In this document: one piece after another, positions 1 to 10,700 of the stretch | Position numbering within the stretch: position 1 is the first letter of the stretch | Layout: the number at the start of each line of letters is the position of its first letter | Origin: Bolinopsis microptera | Lineage: Eukaryota; Ctenophora; Tentaculata; Lobata; Bolinopsidae | Assembly: GCF_026151205.1 (NCBI RefSeq) | Contig: NC_087073.1 | Location: 6,657,001-6,717,000, forward strand | DNA length: 60,000 bases | Direction of reading: 5' to 3' | The notes under the pieces: generated by a model | Database searches by the model: none | What the model saw: only the letters and a program-made list of their open reading frames with translations | What the model was told of the DNA's origin: nothing | Translations under genes and position numbers: made by a program

Positions 1-1042
1 GTTAATTAATCAACAAAAAGCTCCTTGCTTGATTCTTGATGGAGGTATGGGCACTGCCATGAGTAATATGGGTTTGAATGAGTATGATGCCTGGAGTGCA
101 CCTCGCAGGCTGAATGAAGCACACATCCGTGACAAGGTGAAGGAAGTGCACATGAACTTTTTAGAAAGTGGTGTTGATATTCTTACAACAAGCACATATG
201 ACTTCGATTATGAATTGGATGACACTGGTCCATATCAAATGAAGAGTCAGTGGGTTTTTGAAAATTTAAATTTAGTAAGAGAAACAGTTGATGAGTTTAT
301 GGCAAAGAAATCAAAAAGTGTTGATGTTCTTAGACCACTATTGGCCATGTCTGTTGGTTCGGTTGCAACGAGAATCACTGGGAGGGCTGAAACTGCAAAC
401 AGAGAACATGAGGTTGATGGTGAATGTAAAAGGGTTGAAGGTTATGGCTACAAAGATTCCGAAATTATGCATTACTTCAATGTAAGGTTGGGTGATGATA
501 TACTGCGTCATGCTGCTATATACGATGTTGCTGTTATAGCATTTGAAACTGTGGGAGATTTGTTAGAAGTACAAGTTATTTGTGATGTTCTGAAAACTAA
601 GGCCGATCTGCTCGCTGAGACTGCAATGTCAACATGGGTTACATTGACTTGTCTCGATGAAGAAACAGTTGACACAGGAGGCAGCGTGACTTCTTGTTTT
701 GAGCTGCTGGCTAAGTGTCCTCAGGTAACTGGTGTTGGTGTTAACTGCACTGAGCCTCATCTCGTTACACCTATCATTGGGAAAATAAAGCAAGTATTAA
801 AAGAGTGTAATGCAGAAGATAAACTTATTGTTGTTTATCCAAACAGCGGTGAAATCTACCTCTCCAGAGCATTAAAAGATGGTGAAACAAATTATTGGAA
901 AGCGCATTCGTCTTATAAGGATTGGAATTTTGCTGATGCTGCCATGGAATGGATTGATAATGGTGCGCACATAGTAGGGGGCTGCTGCAGAATAACTGCT
1001 CAGAACATTGCTGAATTAGCAAAAAAAGTTGGCAAACTTTAG
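1..1042 (+). CDS. Homocysteine S-methyltransferase, 5'-partial
   Basis: Members of this Zn-dependent family move a methyl group from betaine, S-methylmethionine or S-adenosylmethionine to homocysteine, giving methionine. The frame is open from base 2 to the TAG at 1040-1042, about 346 residues without an intron. It opens at the typical N-terminal motif LILDGGMGT, so only a short 5' exon or start is missing to the left; no ATG lies in frame before the motif. The zinc-binding cysteines are visible: one in GVNCTEP (about residue 250) and the pair in GGCCRI near the C-terminus. The length matches a complete single-domain enzyme. The methyl donor cannot be told from sequence. It is probably the last exon of a gene that starts just left of the window. 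Family confidence is high, substrate unknown. Confidence 0.9.
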   Translation, partial: LINQQKAPCLILDGGMGTAMSNMGLNEYDAWSAPRRLNEAHIRDKVKEVHMNFLESGVDILTTSTYDFDYELDDTGPYQMKSQWVFENLNLVRETVDEFMAKKSKSVDVLRPLLAMSVGSVATRITGRAETANREHEVDGECKRVEGYGYKDSEIMHYFNVRLGDDILRHAAIYDVAVIAFETVGDLLEVQVICDVLKTKADLLAETAMSTWVTLTCLDEETVDTGGSVTSCFELLAKCPQVTGVGVNCTEPHLVTPIIGKIKQVLKECNAEDKLIVVYPNSGEIYLSRALKDGETNYWKAHSSYKDWNFADAAMEWIDNGAHIVGGCCRITAQNIAELAKKVGKL

Positions 1043-1126
1043 CTGTTTCGCAAAATTGCATGCCAATAGTATTTTTAAAGAATGATCAATGGTGTAATTT
1101 TTCTCTTTGTGTTTATTCAGCATTTG

Positions 1127-1132
1127 AATAAA
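1127..1132 (+). promoter_or_regulatory. Poly(A) signal of the methyltransferase gene
   Basis: AATAAA lies 84 bases after the stop codon in AT-rich DNA and is the first canonical hexamer downstream. It is the likely 3' end signal. No cleavage evidence is available. Confidence 0.45.
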
Positions 1133-1425
1133 TGTCTAAGTAGGTATCTACAGTGAAATAGAGCATAGAATTTTATAGTCAAGTATAATATTAATATTGT
1201 GATCAAAATATATATCTGTAGATCTCAATTATTGTATTATCTTATACCTTAGTTGCTCCATTACTATCTTTAAACCCAAAATTGATACTTTATTTGATTT
1301 AACAAAATAATTCATCGATGTCTAGTTAAAATCTTATCATAAGTTTTATGGTCATGTCCATTTAACATCGAGCAAAGCAGAGTTGCACACCGTCAAAGTG
1401 GGTGGAGATAGCTAGTGTGATCGAG

Positions 1426-1464
1426 AGCTGAACGAGAATAGACCATGCTGACCCACCATATGAA
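1426..1464 (+). repeat. Partial SINE-tail-like repeat
   Basis: A 39-base segment starting AGCTGAACGAGAATAGACC is nearly identical to the segment at 1837-1875, downstream of the tRNA-like sequence, with about four differences. Two copies 400 bases apart suggest a dispersed repeat whose second copy is the tail of a tRNA-derived SINE. The rest of 1133-1700 is AT-rich intergenic DNA in which I see no gene. Confidence 0.4.
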
Positions 1465-1710
1465 TTATATGCTTGCATAGTTGCAACCTTGGATTCCTTC
1501 GACCTGGATTCTTCGGCTACTTAAAAATGGCATGAAATACGGCTGTGGAGTGTGGCTAGAATCCCACTCCCAGTAATTGTTAATGTTATATAATATAAAA
1601 ATATAAAAATTGCAACGAATCAACTGGTCGGGAAGGTTAATGATTGTGAGTTACACTGATAAGACATGTAATGTGTAGTACAAGTAGTGAATTGTTGGGA
1701 TTGAGTTGTC

Positions 1711-1875
1711 GGCGAGATAGCTTTATGGAATAGCACCTGACTGGTTTTCGGGAGGTCGTGGGTTCAATTCCCGCTCTCGGCACATCTCAACCTGACTTTT
1801 CATGAAAACGTACTACCTTACTGCCTTGATTCAGTTAGCTGAACGAGAAAAGACCATGCTGAGCCACCAGATGAA
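1711..1875 (+). mobile_element. tRNA-derived SINE
   Basis: Bases 1711-1782 fold as a tRNA cloverleaf. The acceptor stem GGCGAGA pairs with TCTCGGC at 6 of 7 positions, the D-arm is TAGCTTTATGGAATAGC, the anticodon stem is CCTGA/TCGGG with loop CTGGTTT (anticodon would be GGT), and the T-arm is GTGGG-TTCAATT-CCCGC. The internal promoter B box GGTTCAATTCC (1761-1771) is perfect; the A box (1718-1728) is close to consensus. An unrelated segment follows and ends with a repeat also found at 1426-1464. A base after the anticodon that is not a purine, the acceptor mismatch and the repeated tail favour a SINE over a working tRNA gene. Confidence 0.6.
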
Positions 1876-1949
1876 ATAGTGTGACGGAATTTATACAGCC
1901 ATCTTATCTTAAATTTGTATAATTACCAGACTAATGGCAGGAATTTCTT

Positions 1950-4900
1950 ATGACGTATGACCTAGTAATGACCACTATCGCTAATAATTGCCAACAGTCT
2001 CAAATAGCGATGACAAAACAGGGAGTGGGGCAGTCTCGTAACGTCCTCTCACCAATAACAGACGAGAGTAGCGAGTCAGAATCCAAATCCTGGGCAGTCA
2101 CCCAACAACATGGCAAGAGCATGAGCAGCAAGACACCGAGCAAGCAGGGAAGAAGACAGGATACGAGACAGAAACAGGGGGATGGTAAAGGGAAGAAGGA
2201 TGGCGAGTCTAACAAGATAAAGCTACCTGTTCTAGGTGGGTTGTATTAGGAGCGCTGCTTTGGATCTTGTGTTATAATAATTTATGAATTTAAATCCATT
2301 CAGTTTCCATGAGCTGGAATTTGAAAAGTGTGAACATCAAAATTATTGCACGATATTATGAACATTGTTCAAACCAATAGTCCCGTGCTACAAATTACAG
2401 ACCTAAAATAGTTGCTATGAGCTACAGTATTATTTGTTTTGACTGTTATAACCCAAGTGTCTCACCTCCAGGATCATTATCAATGAACATTGAGACACAC
2501 AATCCTTATGAAGCTGAGAAGAAGTCAAACCATGAGGCCTTGTACAAGAGTAGACTTCTCCGAACTAAAAAACAAAAAAGCATTGAAGGTAAGTACTAAT
2601 ATAAAATATTATGTTCTTGATTCTGTACATCTTTTTGTGACTAAGCTCAATGATTATAATTTGCTTTCGGGACAAGCTGGAATTTATTTTTCATGAAAAT
2701 TGATCTACATAATATTGTAATAGTTTTAGTCCGTGGTTCAACAAAAATGATAACTACTTTTTTAATGAATTAGAATAACATACAATAATAAAGTTCATCT
2801 GATCATACAATAAAATATGTCTACACACATCCCGTATTTAAACACAATATAACACGCACATTTACAGATTTGCCCATAACTACTTATTTAAATAGACAGT
2901 TTTTGGGTTTTTCCAAATAGTTTCTGATTATTCTGATTTGCGACAAATGATATTGCACTGTTAGGATAAACGACGTTTCAAAGTAACAACTTCTTATTCA
3001 TGCTGACAAAATTGGTAAATATGTGAGAAAACTGTCTCATAAAATTTATTAATCAAAAATGGCTAAACGACAACAAATTGTTCAAATACTCGACTAAAAT
3101 TAGAATCAAAATCTATATATATACAACACTACTCGATCTGCTATTCAATAAACTTAAAACATCCACTAAACAGCAAGTACGTGATTGTGATCGTGTGATG
3201 GAATGACATGTACAGTGATAACAGATGATTTAAGATGTAAGTGATAACAGATGATAAGGTAAAAGATACAATACATGTGAGATGGTGTATACACAATGTG
3301 AGTGATAATATAGTGAGTGGTTACTGATTGTGAGCGAGATGTGAAAAAACTTACTTATTTAAACTACAGATAAAAGTCACTATTTTTAAGAAGCACCTCC
3401 AGCCGCCTCCTGCTTGATCGCCACATTAAAGTAAACAGCGCACAAACACATGAACACCACATCCACCCCTGGTTTAACAGTCATGATGTAAGCTTTACCA
3501 CAACCTTCCAGTTCTTCCTCCGCAGCTGATTTACTCAGCTCCGCGTATACCTCTTCAGTCTCTGCGTTAAATATCTTCGTCTCCTGCAGTTAGTAGGGGA
3601 GTGTTACTAGTGCTTTTTAATACAAATTAAAACGAGGCCTTTATGTTATGGAGCCAGGGTTTGGACTGGCTTTTACCCGATCTATTATATATTATTATCA
3701 ATTACAGGTGATCTGAATAGTTCCATAAAACATCGTTTTAAGACGAAAAATAAATGTCGGGTTAGACTTCCTTGCCAGTACATATCTTACAGACTATACA
3801 GAGACTTTACCTTTATCCAGCTACCCCAGTTCTCAGCCTGTATTTTCAGCGCTGGGTTGTCTGGTAACTCTGTAGAGTCGTCCCTAGTGGGGTAGGGTGC
3901 CTCTAACAGGTAGACATGAGCTTTCTTCTTGAAAGTCATGGCTCTCAGGTTCATAGTGGCTCTTCTCTCGGACATTTCCTCTCCCGTGTAGATGTGGTAG
4001 GTAACCCTCATAGCCATCTTCTTCTTCACCAGTTCTGCTACTTTATTACCCTCCATGTCCAGTATCTCGTGGCTGAGAAGGTGGTTTTTGACCTGAAGTT
4101 GGTTTGAAGGTTTAAACACAAAGTTGCAACAGGAAGTTGACAAAGGAAATGTCAAGATCCTTTCATTCACTACATTCTGTGTGTTGTATTGATCTACTGC
4201 CTGCTGTGAATTGTTCCAAGCTAAAACATTTCCTTGTCCGGTGAGATATGATATCCGTAATGAACTACCTGAAATAGCTCCTTGCCGTGAATGTCCTTAA
4301 TGACAAACCCTCCATGATTAACCATCCACTCCTCCTTCATCTCTAACTTCACCTCTTCTTCATAACAGTACTGTTCACCCGTAATCACTGGACAGGTTGA
4401 CTTTGCCATTCTATTGAAAGGAAGTGTGTTACTTTATTTTGGTTTTGCCCAACCTTTAGGCATCTGCAGTCATTATGATTCCAGTAGTGGGCACGTGAAA
4501 GGCGAAAGAATTTTGTTTATTGGCAATAAGCAGTGACTTGTGCGGCCCTGGAACAAAGTTTTGAAACTCAGAAGGTAGCAAACGTTGCTTTGTGTTGTCA
4601 TCTTCGCATCCCATCCCCGACAGCAAAATCCTCTTACCCGCTCTTCTTCCGCAAGAAATAAGAATTGATAAAAAAGAATCAAGAAAACTAGATAATGATC
4701 GACTTCACGTCCAGGATTAATAACTGGATAAATAGAAAAAACCTGTGATGTGTGAGTTAAGTAAGTTTCTAAAAATAATTTTATTTCAAGAAAGTTATAT
4801 TGAATTAAGTAATAGGATATTATCTAATTACCGCTCAGTGCTCTAGAGTTATGATGTGTTCAACCAAACATTAGGAGGACAATAATAGTTACAACAAGAA

Positions 4901-7023
4901 CAACAACACAAACAACACAGCAACAAATCGTTATCACACGGCAGTTAAATACAACAATGATTGTAGTATCGAATTCACTTTTATTGTACACAGAATACAT
5001 TATACACATCAGAAACATACACAATACATTGCAATATATATCGGGTATACACTATACAGTATAACGTATTTGATGAAAATAAAGCACAGCAAACAGCAAC
5101 AACAAGAACGTAAGTGAGCCAGCATCTTAAGCGGTGTGTAAAGTACACGGAAGAAAAACACTCCAGGCCTCTGCAACTATACACCACGTACAACTAAACA
5201 CCGCGTACTAATGGCCAGCTTGCGAAGTAAATCTGTCGGAAGGTGGCCGCAGAGGGCGATCATTTTACATCCTTATTAAGTGTTTTGAGTGTATGGGACT
5301 ATGGAATGTGTGGGGTTTCGTTATTCAATTTGTTACATTGTCATTAGCCACTAACCTACTGGTGCCAGGTTTCATCAGTAGTCTGCTAAATAGATCGGGG
5401 CCGGAGCATATAATCATATCGCAACCTGCCAATAAAATAGGGCATTGTGCGCACTTTAAGCTTTTAAGCGTTTGGTATGTGTGCAATGGTTTTGCTTTTC
5501 TCAGTATCTGAGAGATTATATATATATATCGTATAATATAATGAGAATAAATAATCCCTGGGCTTGTCTGTTGGTTAATTTCCACTAAGCATCTGTCTCT
5601 GGTTAATGGTTTCTCGCCAATCTCACTTATCATTTCCGAACACTTGGTCCATGGTTTTTAAAGCTATTCTGTAGACGATAATGTTCTTGTCCTGCAGTTC
5701 TCTTAAAATAAGTAACCGACCGAAGTTCTCTTATTTTTCTCTTGGTCGTTGGTCGTGAACTGTTCAACTGACACAGGTGAGGAGCATTAGCATCGTCTAA
5801 AATACGACAAACAAGTTCCAGCCATTCGCAAAGTTCTTCTGCGGCACTTATCTTTTGTTCAAATTGACTTCAGTACAGTTTCTTGATAATTGCAATAATT
5901 TGACCTCTTTAAAAGTCGTGAAAATAGCGGTAAAGTGATTAAAAATAGATAGATCTGCTCAGATCTTTTTGAATTAAGCATTTATCTCATTTCTGGACAA
6001 AATTATTCCATTTTTAAGCTCTGCGTTTTCGTGTCACTGGCCATTTTCAATTTGCCATTCATGATCTCCCAGCCATCTAGCCGTTAATAAGACTTTTGGC
6101 CGTAGTGATTTTGCATGAAATTCGGCATATATTCTCTAAGATTTGTCACCTTCTTTGGTTCTTAAATCACTGTAGTATTCTCTTTCCCCTTATCCGGCGC
6201 CCACAACAACCCTTTGTCTAACCTTACAATTTTAGCCCAGAAATAAGAAAATATGGCCCACACTGATAAAACAATGCTTTTCATGACACAAAAAGTGGTA
6301 AATTTCGTAAAACATTCGGCTCATGAATGCAAATTCTAATTCCAGCCCCTTTATTTTATAAACGCTGTACGCAGTGATGAAGACTGCGAAGTGAGGGGAG
6401 TTACCCGCCATGTCGCGACCCCCCAGGATTTTAAATTCCCGTTAACAATTTTATTGTTACAGGTATGTTCCAAGCAGCGAAAGCAAACAAGGAGCTATCC
6501 CAGATACTGTTGAACATGAACCCCTCGTTTAACCTGGATATAGGAGAACACAACCTCCACAGATTCCTGGCTCCTAATCGTCACCTCCTCCCTGAAGACG
6601 TAAGTTAATCTTATTTTGGGGTTCATCTCAAACAACATTTATAGCTCTAGTAGACCCTCTATAAATTGAATTAGTTCCAACAACCACTGTCACTCTGATG
6701 ATAAGCTGACACCATGGCTTTGTTAGTTGCTACATCAGCTCATATCTCTCCCTTTACAGGTAGATGACTCAGATTGTTACCCTGAACCTCACACTCCCTC
6801 ACAAGTCAGTACAGAACTACTTGATGACGTCACCAGCCTAGCCCCACTTCCAGCACCTATCAAGAAGGAGGAGTACCCTCTTCTGGGGCTCAAACCTCAG
6901 GCTCCTCCTCCTCTTACTGCTCACGAACTGGTTAGGAGATCTAAGGTTATTGAGGCTGTAGCTCCAAGCTCACTGTGGGTCCCTGCTACCAGTTTGAAGG
7001 GCGGGGAGCTCGTCTCTATTTAA
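1950..7023 (+). CDS. Unrecognised four-exon gene, about 267 aa
   Basis: I do not recognise this protein. Four exons join in phase: 1950-2235 (ends before GTGGGT), 2472-2588 (CCAG before, GTAAGT after), 6463-6599 and 6760-7023 (stop TAA 7021-7023). The start could be the ATG at 1950 or at 2010; the second has the better context. The N-terminal 90 residues are basic and low complexity (KTPSKQGRRQDTRQKQ). The middle is a likely helix (EAEKKSNHEALYKSRLLRTK, then MFQAAKANKELSQILLNMN). The C-terminal 85 residues are rich in Pro, Ser and Asp with APLPAPIKKEE and PQAPPPL. There is no signal peptide or membrane segment, so it is probably nuclear or cytoplasmic. The 3.9-kb second intron contains the LURP-one-like gene on the other strand. 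The exon chain is supported by matching phases; function is unknown. Confidence 0.6.
3386..4409 (-). CDS. LURP-one-related (tubby-like fold) protein
   Basis: Three exons on the minus strand, all in phase 0: 4409-4269, 4092-3811 and 3583-3386. They give 206 residues, the usual length of a LURP-one-related (LOR, PF04525) protein. Family features visible are the early strand GGFVIKDIHGKELFQV, the second copy of that pattern HEILDMEGNKVAEL, and the late pair WIKVKETKIFNAETEEVYAE. It ends with a hydrophobic stretch (TVKPGVDVVFMCLCAVYFNV) matching the central helix of the tubby-like barrel. Family members in animals and plants are poorly characterised, and lipid binding is proposed from the fold. 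Splice sites are GTAGTT, GTAAAG and matching CAG acceptors. The gene lies inside an intron of the unrecognised plus-strand gene. Family assignment is fairly sure, role unknown. Confidence 0.72.
4410..6462. other. Intron 2 remainder, no gene seen
   Basis: This is AT-rich intron sequence of the surrounding plus-strand gene, upstream of the nested LURP-one-like gene. It should contain that gene's promoter. Open frames here are short and lack splice context or recognisable protein sequence. Confidence 0.5.
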
Positions 7024-7796
7024 ACTGGAGACACTGTTTCATAGTATGCTCGTTGTTATCTGGACTTTGTGAGACTTCACTATGTGTTCCTACCATGGGT
7101 GTTATTCGTAGAAACGCATTTTACTTTTCATAAAGCTTGCATTACACGTGATCTCTAATTCTACCCCAATTCACACAATGTCACCAAATGGGAACCTGTG
7201 CTTTGGCTCAATCATCTCGAACATAAAGGTGGGTTGAAGGGGTCGGGGTAACTTGAGGAAAGGCAGTGGATACTCGAACTGTCATCTGAGCTAAATTGAG
7301 TGCCCGTTGTTTTTAACTTGTCATCAATATTTTAGTAGATTATGTTCAAATTTTATAAAAATATTATCAGAAGTATTATGTATTTATCAGATATTATACA
7401 GGTATTCAGGTATTCATTATATCAGTACAGTCAGACAATACAGTATACACCTATCATACTTAATTTATTGAAATTTTATACCCACCAGCCCGATCAAATT
7501 CAATTTGGTTTTCATCTGTACAGATTATTTATGATATTTATAGAACATCTTTATAATATATTATGCGAATGTATAAAGAAAACTGAAATTGTATATTATA
7601 TTACACACTGTATTTTGAATTGTAAACTGTGTTCCTTTGAGTCTACGTCATGTTTAAATCCCATTAAAATATAAAATATGAACTTTAACTGACATCAAAG
7701 ATTTCTATATTTTACCCCGTCTTGTATTTCACTCGCTATATACAATATATTTTTTGTCAGCTGTAAGCAACTAACTCTTTTATCCCCAACAGTGTC
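7024..7796. other. Intergenic spacer, no gene seen
   Basis: This is AT-rich spacer between the unrecognised gene and ESS2. One open frame (7342-7674) is dominated by Ile, Tyr and Phe codons expected from AT-rich DNA and has no recognisable motif. CCCCAACAG directly before the ESS2 ATG looks like a splice acceptor, so ESS2 may have a spliced 5' leader here. Confidence 0.4.
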
Positions 7797-10700
7797 ATGT
7801 CTAATTCACAAAAAGCAAAAATTCACAAGGACGTTAAGGGTCGGATAATATTGGACGAAGAGAAGTACGTGGAGGTAACGATTATGTAATTAATTATTCT
7901 TTTATCTGATTAATTATTCAAATATCTATGAGAGCCCCACTTTCTGGCAATCCAGTTACAACCAAGGTTTTATTTTTCGTCGATGTGCTGCTAACTGATA
8001 GTATGACGTCCTGGGGGACTAGTAACGGGCGTGAAACGGTAGTCACCCTTGCACTAGCTGGAACACAGCGAAGAAAATAATAATAAATCAGAACTGTGCT
8101 TAACCAGATTATCTGTTATCAAACCTGTAAAACTTGATACAATCAAACTGACCTCATAAAATGAACTGTTTTGCGTCATCCGCTTATCTTACTGATTTAA
8201 TTATTATAATCACATTTCCTTTGTATCACGTAGCTTATGTGTTTGTTATCAATTAAAAATATTTGGCAAGTTTGATCAGAAAGAATTAGCGCATAGGGAT
8301 ATGATACTATGAATTTATGAACTTAACAATTATAAGAATTCCGAACAAGCAAAATTGACGTCGAAATTTAGACTTAAACTTACATAGCCTTTCAGTTACA
8401 TCTTGCATTTTTGCCCTTACTGGAGCTTAATCAAAACCATCAGACATTTATGGCACTGTATTATCTATAATACCTTCATGTTTGACATGAAAAGTTCTTA
8501 CGAATCCATAAAGAAAAAAAGAAGTTCCTACGTATTCTGACGTAAGAATCAGAAATCGAATTAGAAAACCCGCTCAAACTGATTGAACTGTACCAAAGTG
8601 GCCGTTGGATTTGCAAATCAATGTTTTTATTATCTTCCTAACTTCCTTATCTGAATCACGAGAAAAACTTGTGATGTTTGTTTGGTTTGTGTTGTTGAAG
8701 TGCCACTACCCACTACCGTTTATACTGAAGTTCCACTTTCACTACCATTTCAGTGCCTGGATCACATAATAGAAAGAGACTTCTTTCCTGATCTGAAGAA
8801 ACTTAGGAGGGAGACTGGATGTTTACCTGCTGAATCTGAAAGGATTGGTAAGTTTTTATTCTTGAATAAAAGTAATGTATTCTTTAGGCCAGCAGCACAT
8901 TTTCGAATTTACTGAGGGTTTATTAATTGTGGAGGATAAATTGAGTCGTGGGAAAATGTGTGGCCAGGTCCCAAATTTGTCCGCGTTTCTGTTTATTCTT
9001 GCTTCACTTTTTGGGAAATAATTTCCTTTGCTGTGGTTGCTAGGGGCCAACCCGACGCAGCCCAATACAAATTTTGGGTACTTACGCGTAAGCGGCGAAA
9101 ATAAATCTTATTAGCACAACTTTTTTTAACGCGCGTGTGTAGAATTTGGGACTCCTGTGGATGCTTAGTTCAGATCATGCAGTCTAATCCGCTGATTTTA
9201 ACTGTTAACTTCGAGATAATTTTTGCAAGTTTAAAATAATACCTACTCCCATGCCAGATTTGAGTAATGAAACGTTCGACACGCCGATGTTGACTGGGGG
9301 TGGAGACATGGCCACACCGAGCCAGGGCGTAAAGGAGCAAGCAGCAGTCTTATCAGCTCCTATAAGGGCGGATTCCAGCTTGGACAAGTAAGTAATAAGT
9401 TAACTGTATTTAGGTTGTTGAGATTATATTTTGATGGAGATGTGGTGAGACTAGGCTCAAGATTGGGATTTAAAACTGCATAGCTATATCTTTTACCATT
9501 AAAGCCTGAAATCAAAACATGTAAACAGACAAAACATGTAAACAGATCATTTAATTTTGCTTCAGGTTTTTAAACAAGCACACGAGTGAAGATAACGCAT
9601 CTTTCGATGAAATAGTGGCGGAGGAAACAGCTAAAGCAGATGAGAAGGCTGTCGGCTTGTTCGCACCTTCACTCGAGTACAAACCTGACCTGGCCGCCAT
9701 CGGATGTAAGGCTTTTTGTACACATTTTGATATTTCTGTAATAAGATGTGTATAAAAGTGTGTAGTGACAAGTGTGTAGTGGTAATGTATATTATTTATT
9801 ATGACGACGCGATATTTATAATGCAGAATTAAAAGCTGCTTTCGATATGACTGGTGGTGGGCTCTCTCCGGCATGACATAGATCTATATAGGGGGTACCC
9901 GGGGTACGAGTTAACGAACAGTGTTCGTGTCCTTCCACAACCCCCTGTTACCTGTGTTTCTGTCGGGGGAGCCTAATTCATCCGTTAGAATCGCAGAGTT
10001 AGCGGAGCTCATGATATCTCGCGACGTATGCTGCATGAACGGTGCAAGACTTGCGCCGTTTGTTTCAGCATCCAGTTGCGAGTGCTTGCCCATCGAAAAC
10101 ATGATTAGTGATTGTGGATTTTATTGATATTAGTGATTATCCATCATATTCAGTATTAATATTATCAATTATTTATTTATTGACATCCTTCAGTCTCCAA
10201 AACGAGGTGTGAAGGTAAATTAACTTTGATCCTTGTTTTGGCGACTGCTTAATCGATGGGCAAGTAGGTATTTGTTTTTTAGCAGTGTTGAACATTGGAA
10301 CAATTATAATATGTTTATTTTTATCTTATATAACATACAATATGAATGACATATGCTATAGTGACGTAACATATATAGTGCAAAGAATTAGTAACTTACT
10401 AGATGTGATTTAAGTGCAATTGTAAATTGCAAAATGTTAACGTCGATTATTACTAACATTTATCTGAATTTAATACAAGTACATGTCACATATAAATTGG
10501 GTAGCTGAATGAAACTCGTGCGTCAGAATTTTCCGTTATTAGCATTGCAGTGTCCACGCCCTGTACTGCGTTAACGACCGAAATTTTCCCAATATGCAAT
10601 AATTATTTTGCTTCTAAAATTATCTGATAATTAATAATATATCGTGACATGTAATTGTAAGATAACAAACCTCGCGCGCGGCGCTTACATCTGCACCTGA

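Noticed and set aside
1711-1782. Functional tRNA-Thr gene (anticodon GGT)
   Set aside because: An acceptor-stem mismatch, a pyrimidine at the position after the anticodon, and the fused repeated tail favour a SINE head.
7342-7674. 110-codon AT-rich frame
   Set aside because: Composition follows AT-rich DNA (Ile, Tyr, Phe, Leu); no motif or splice context.
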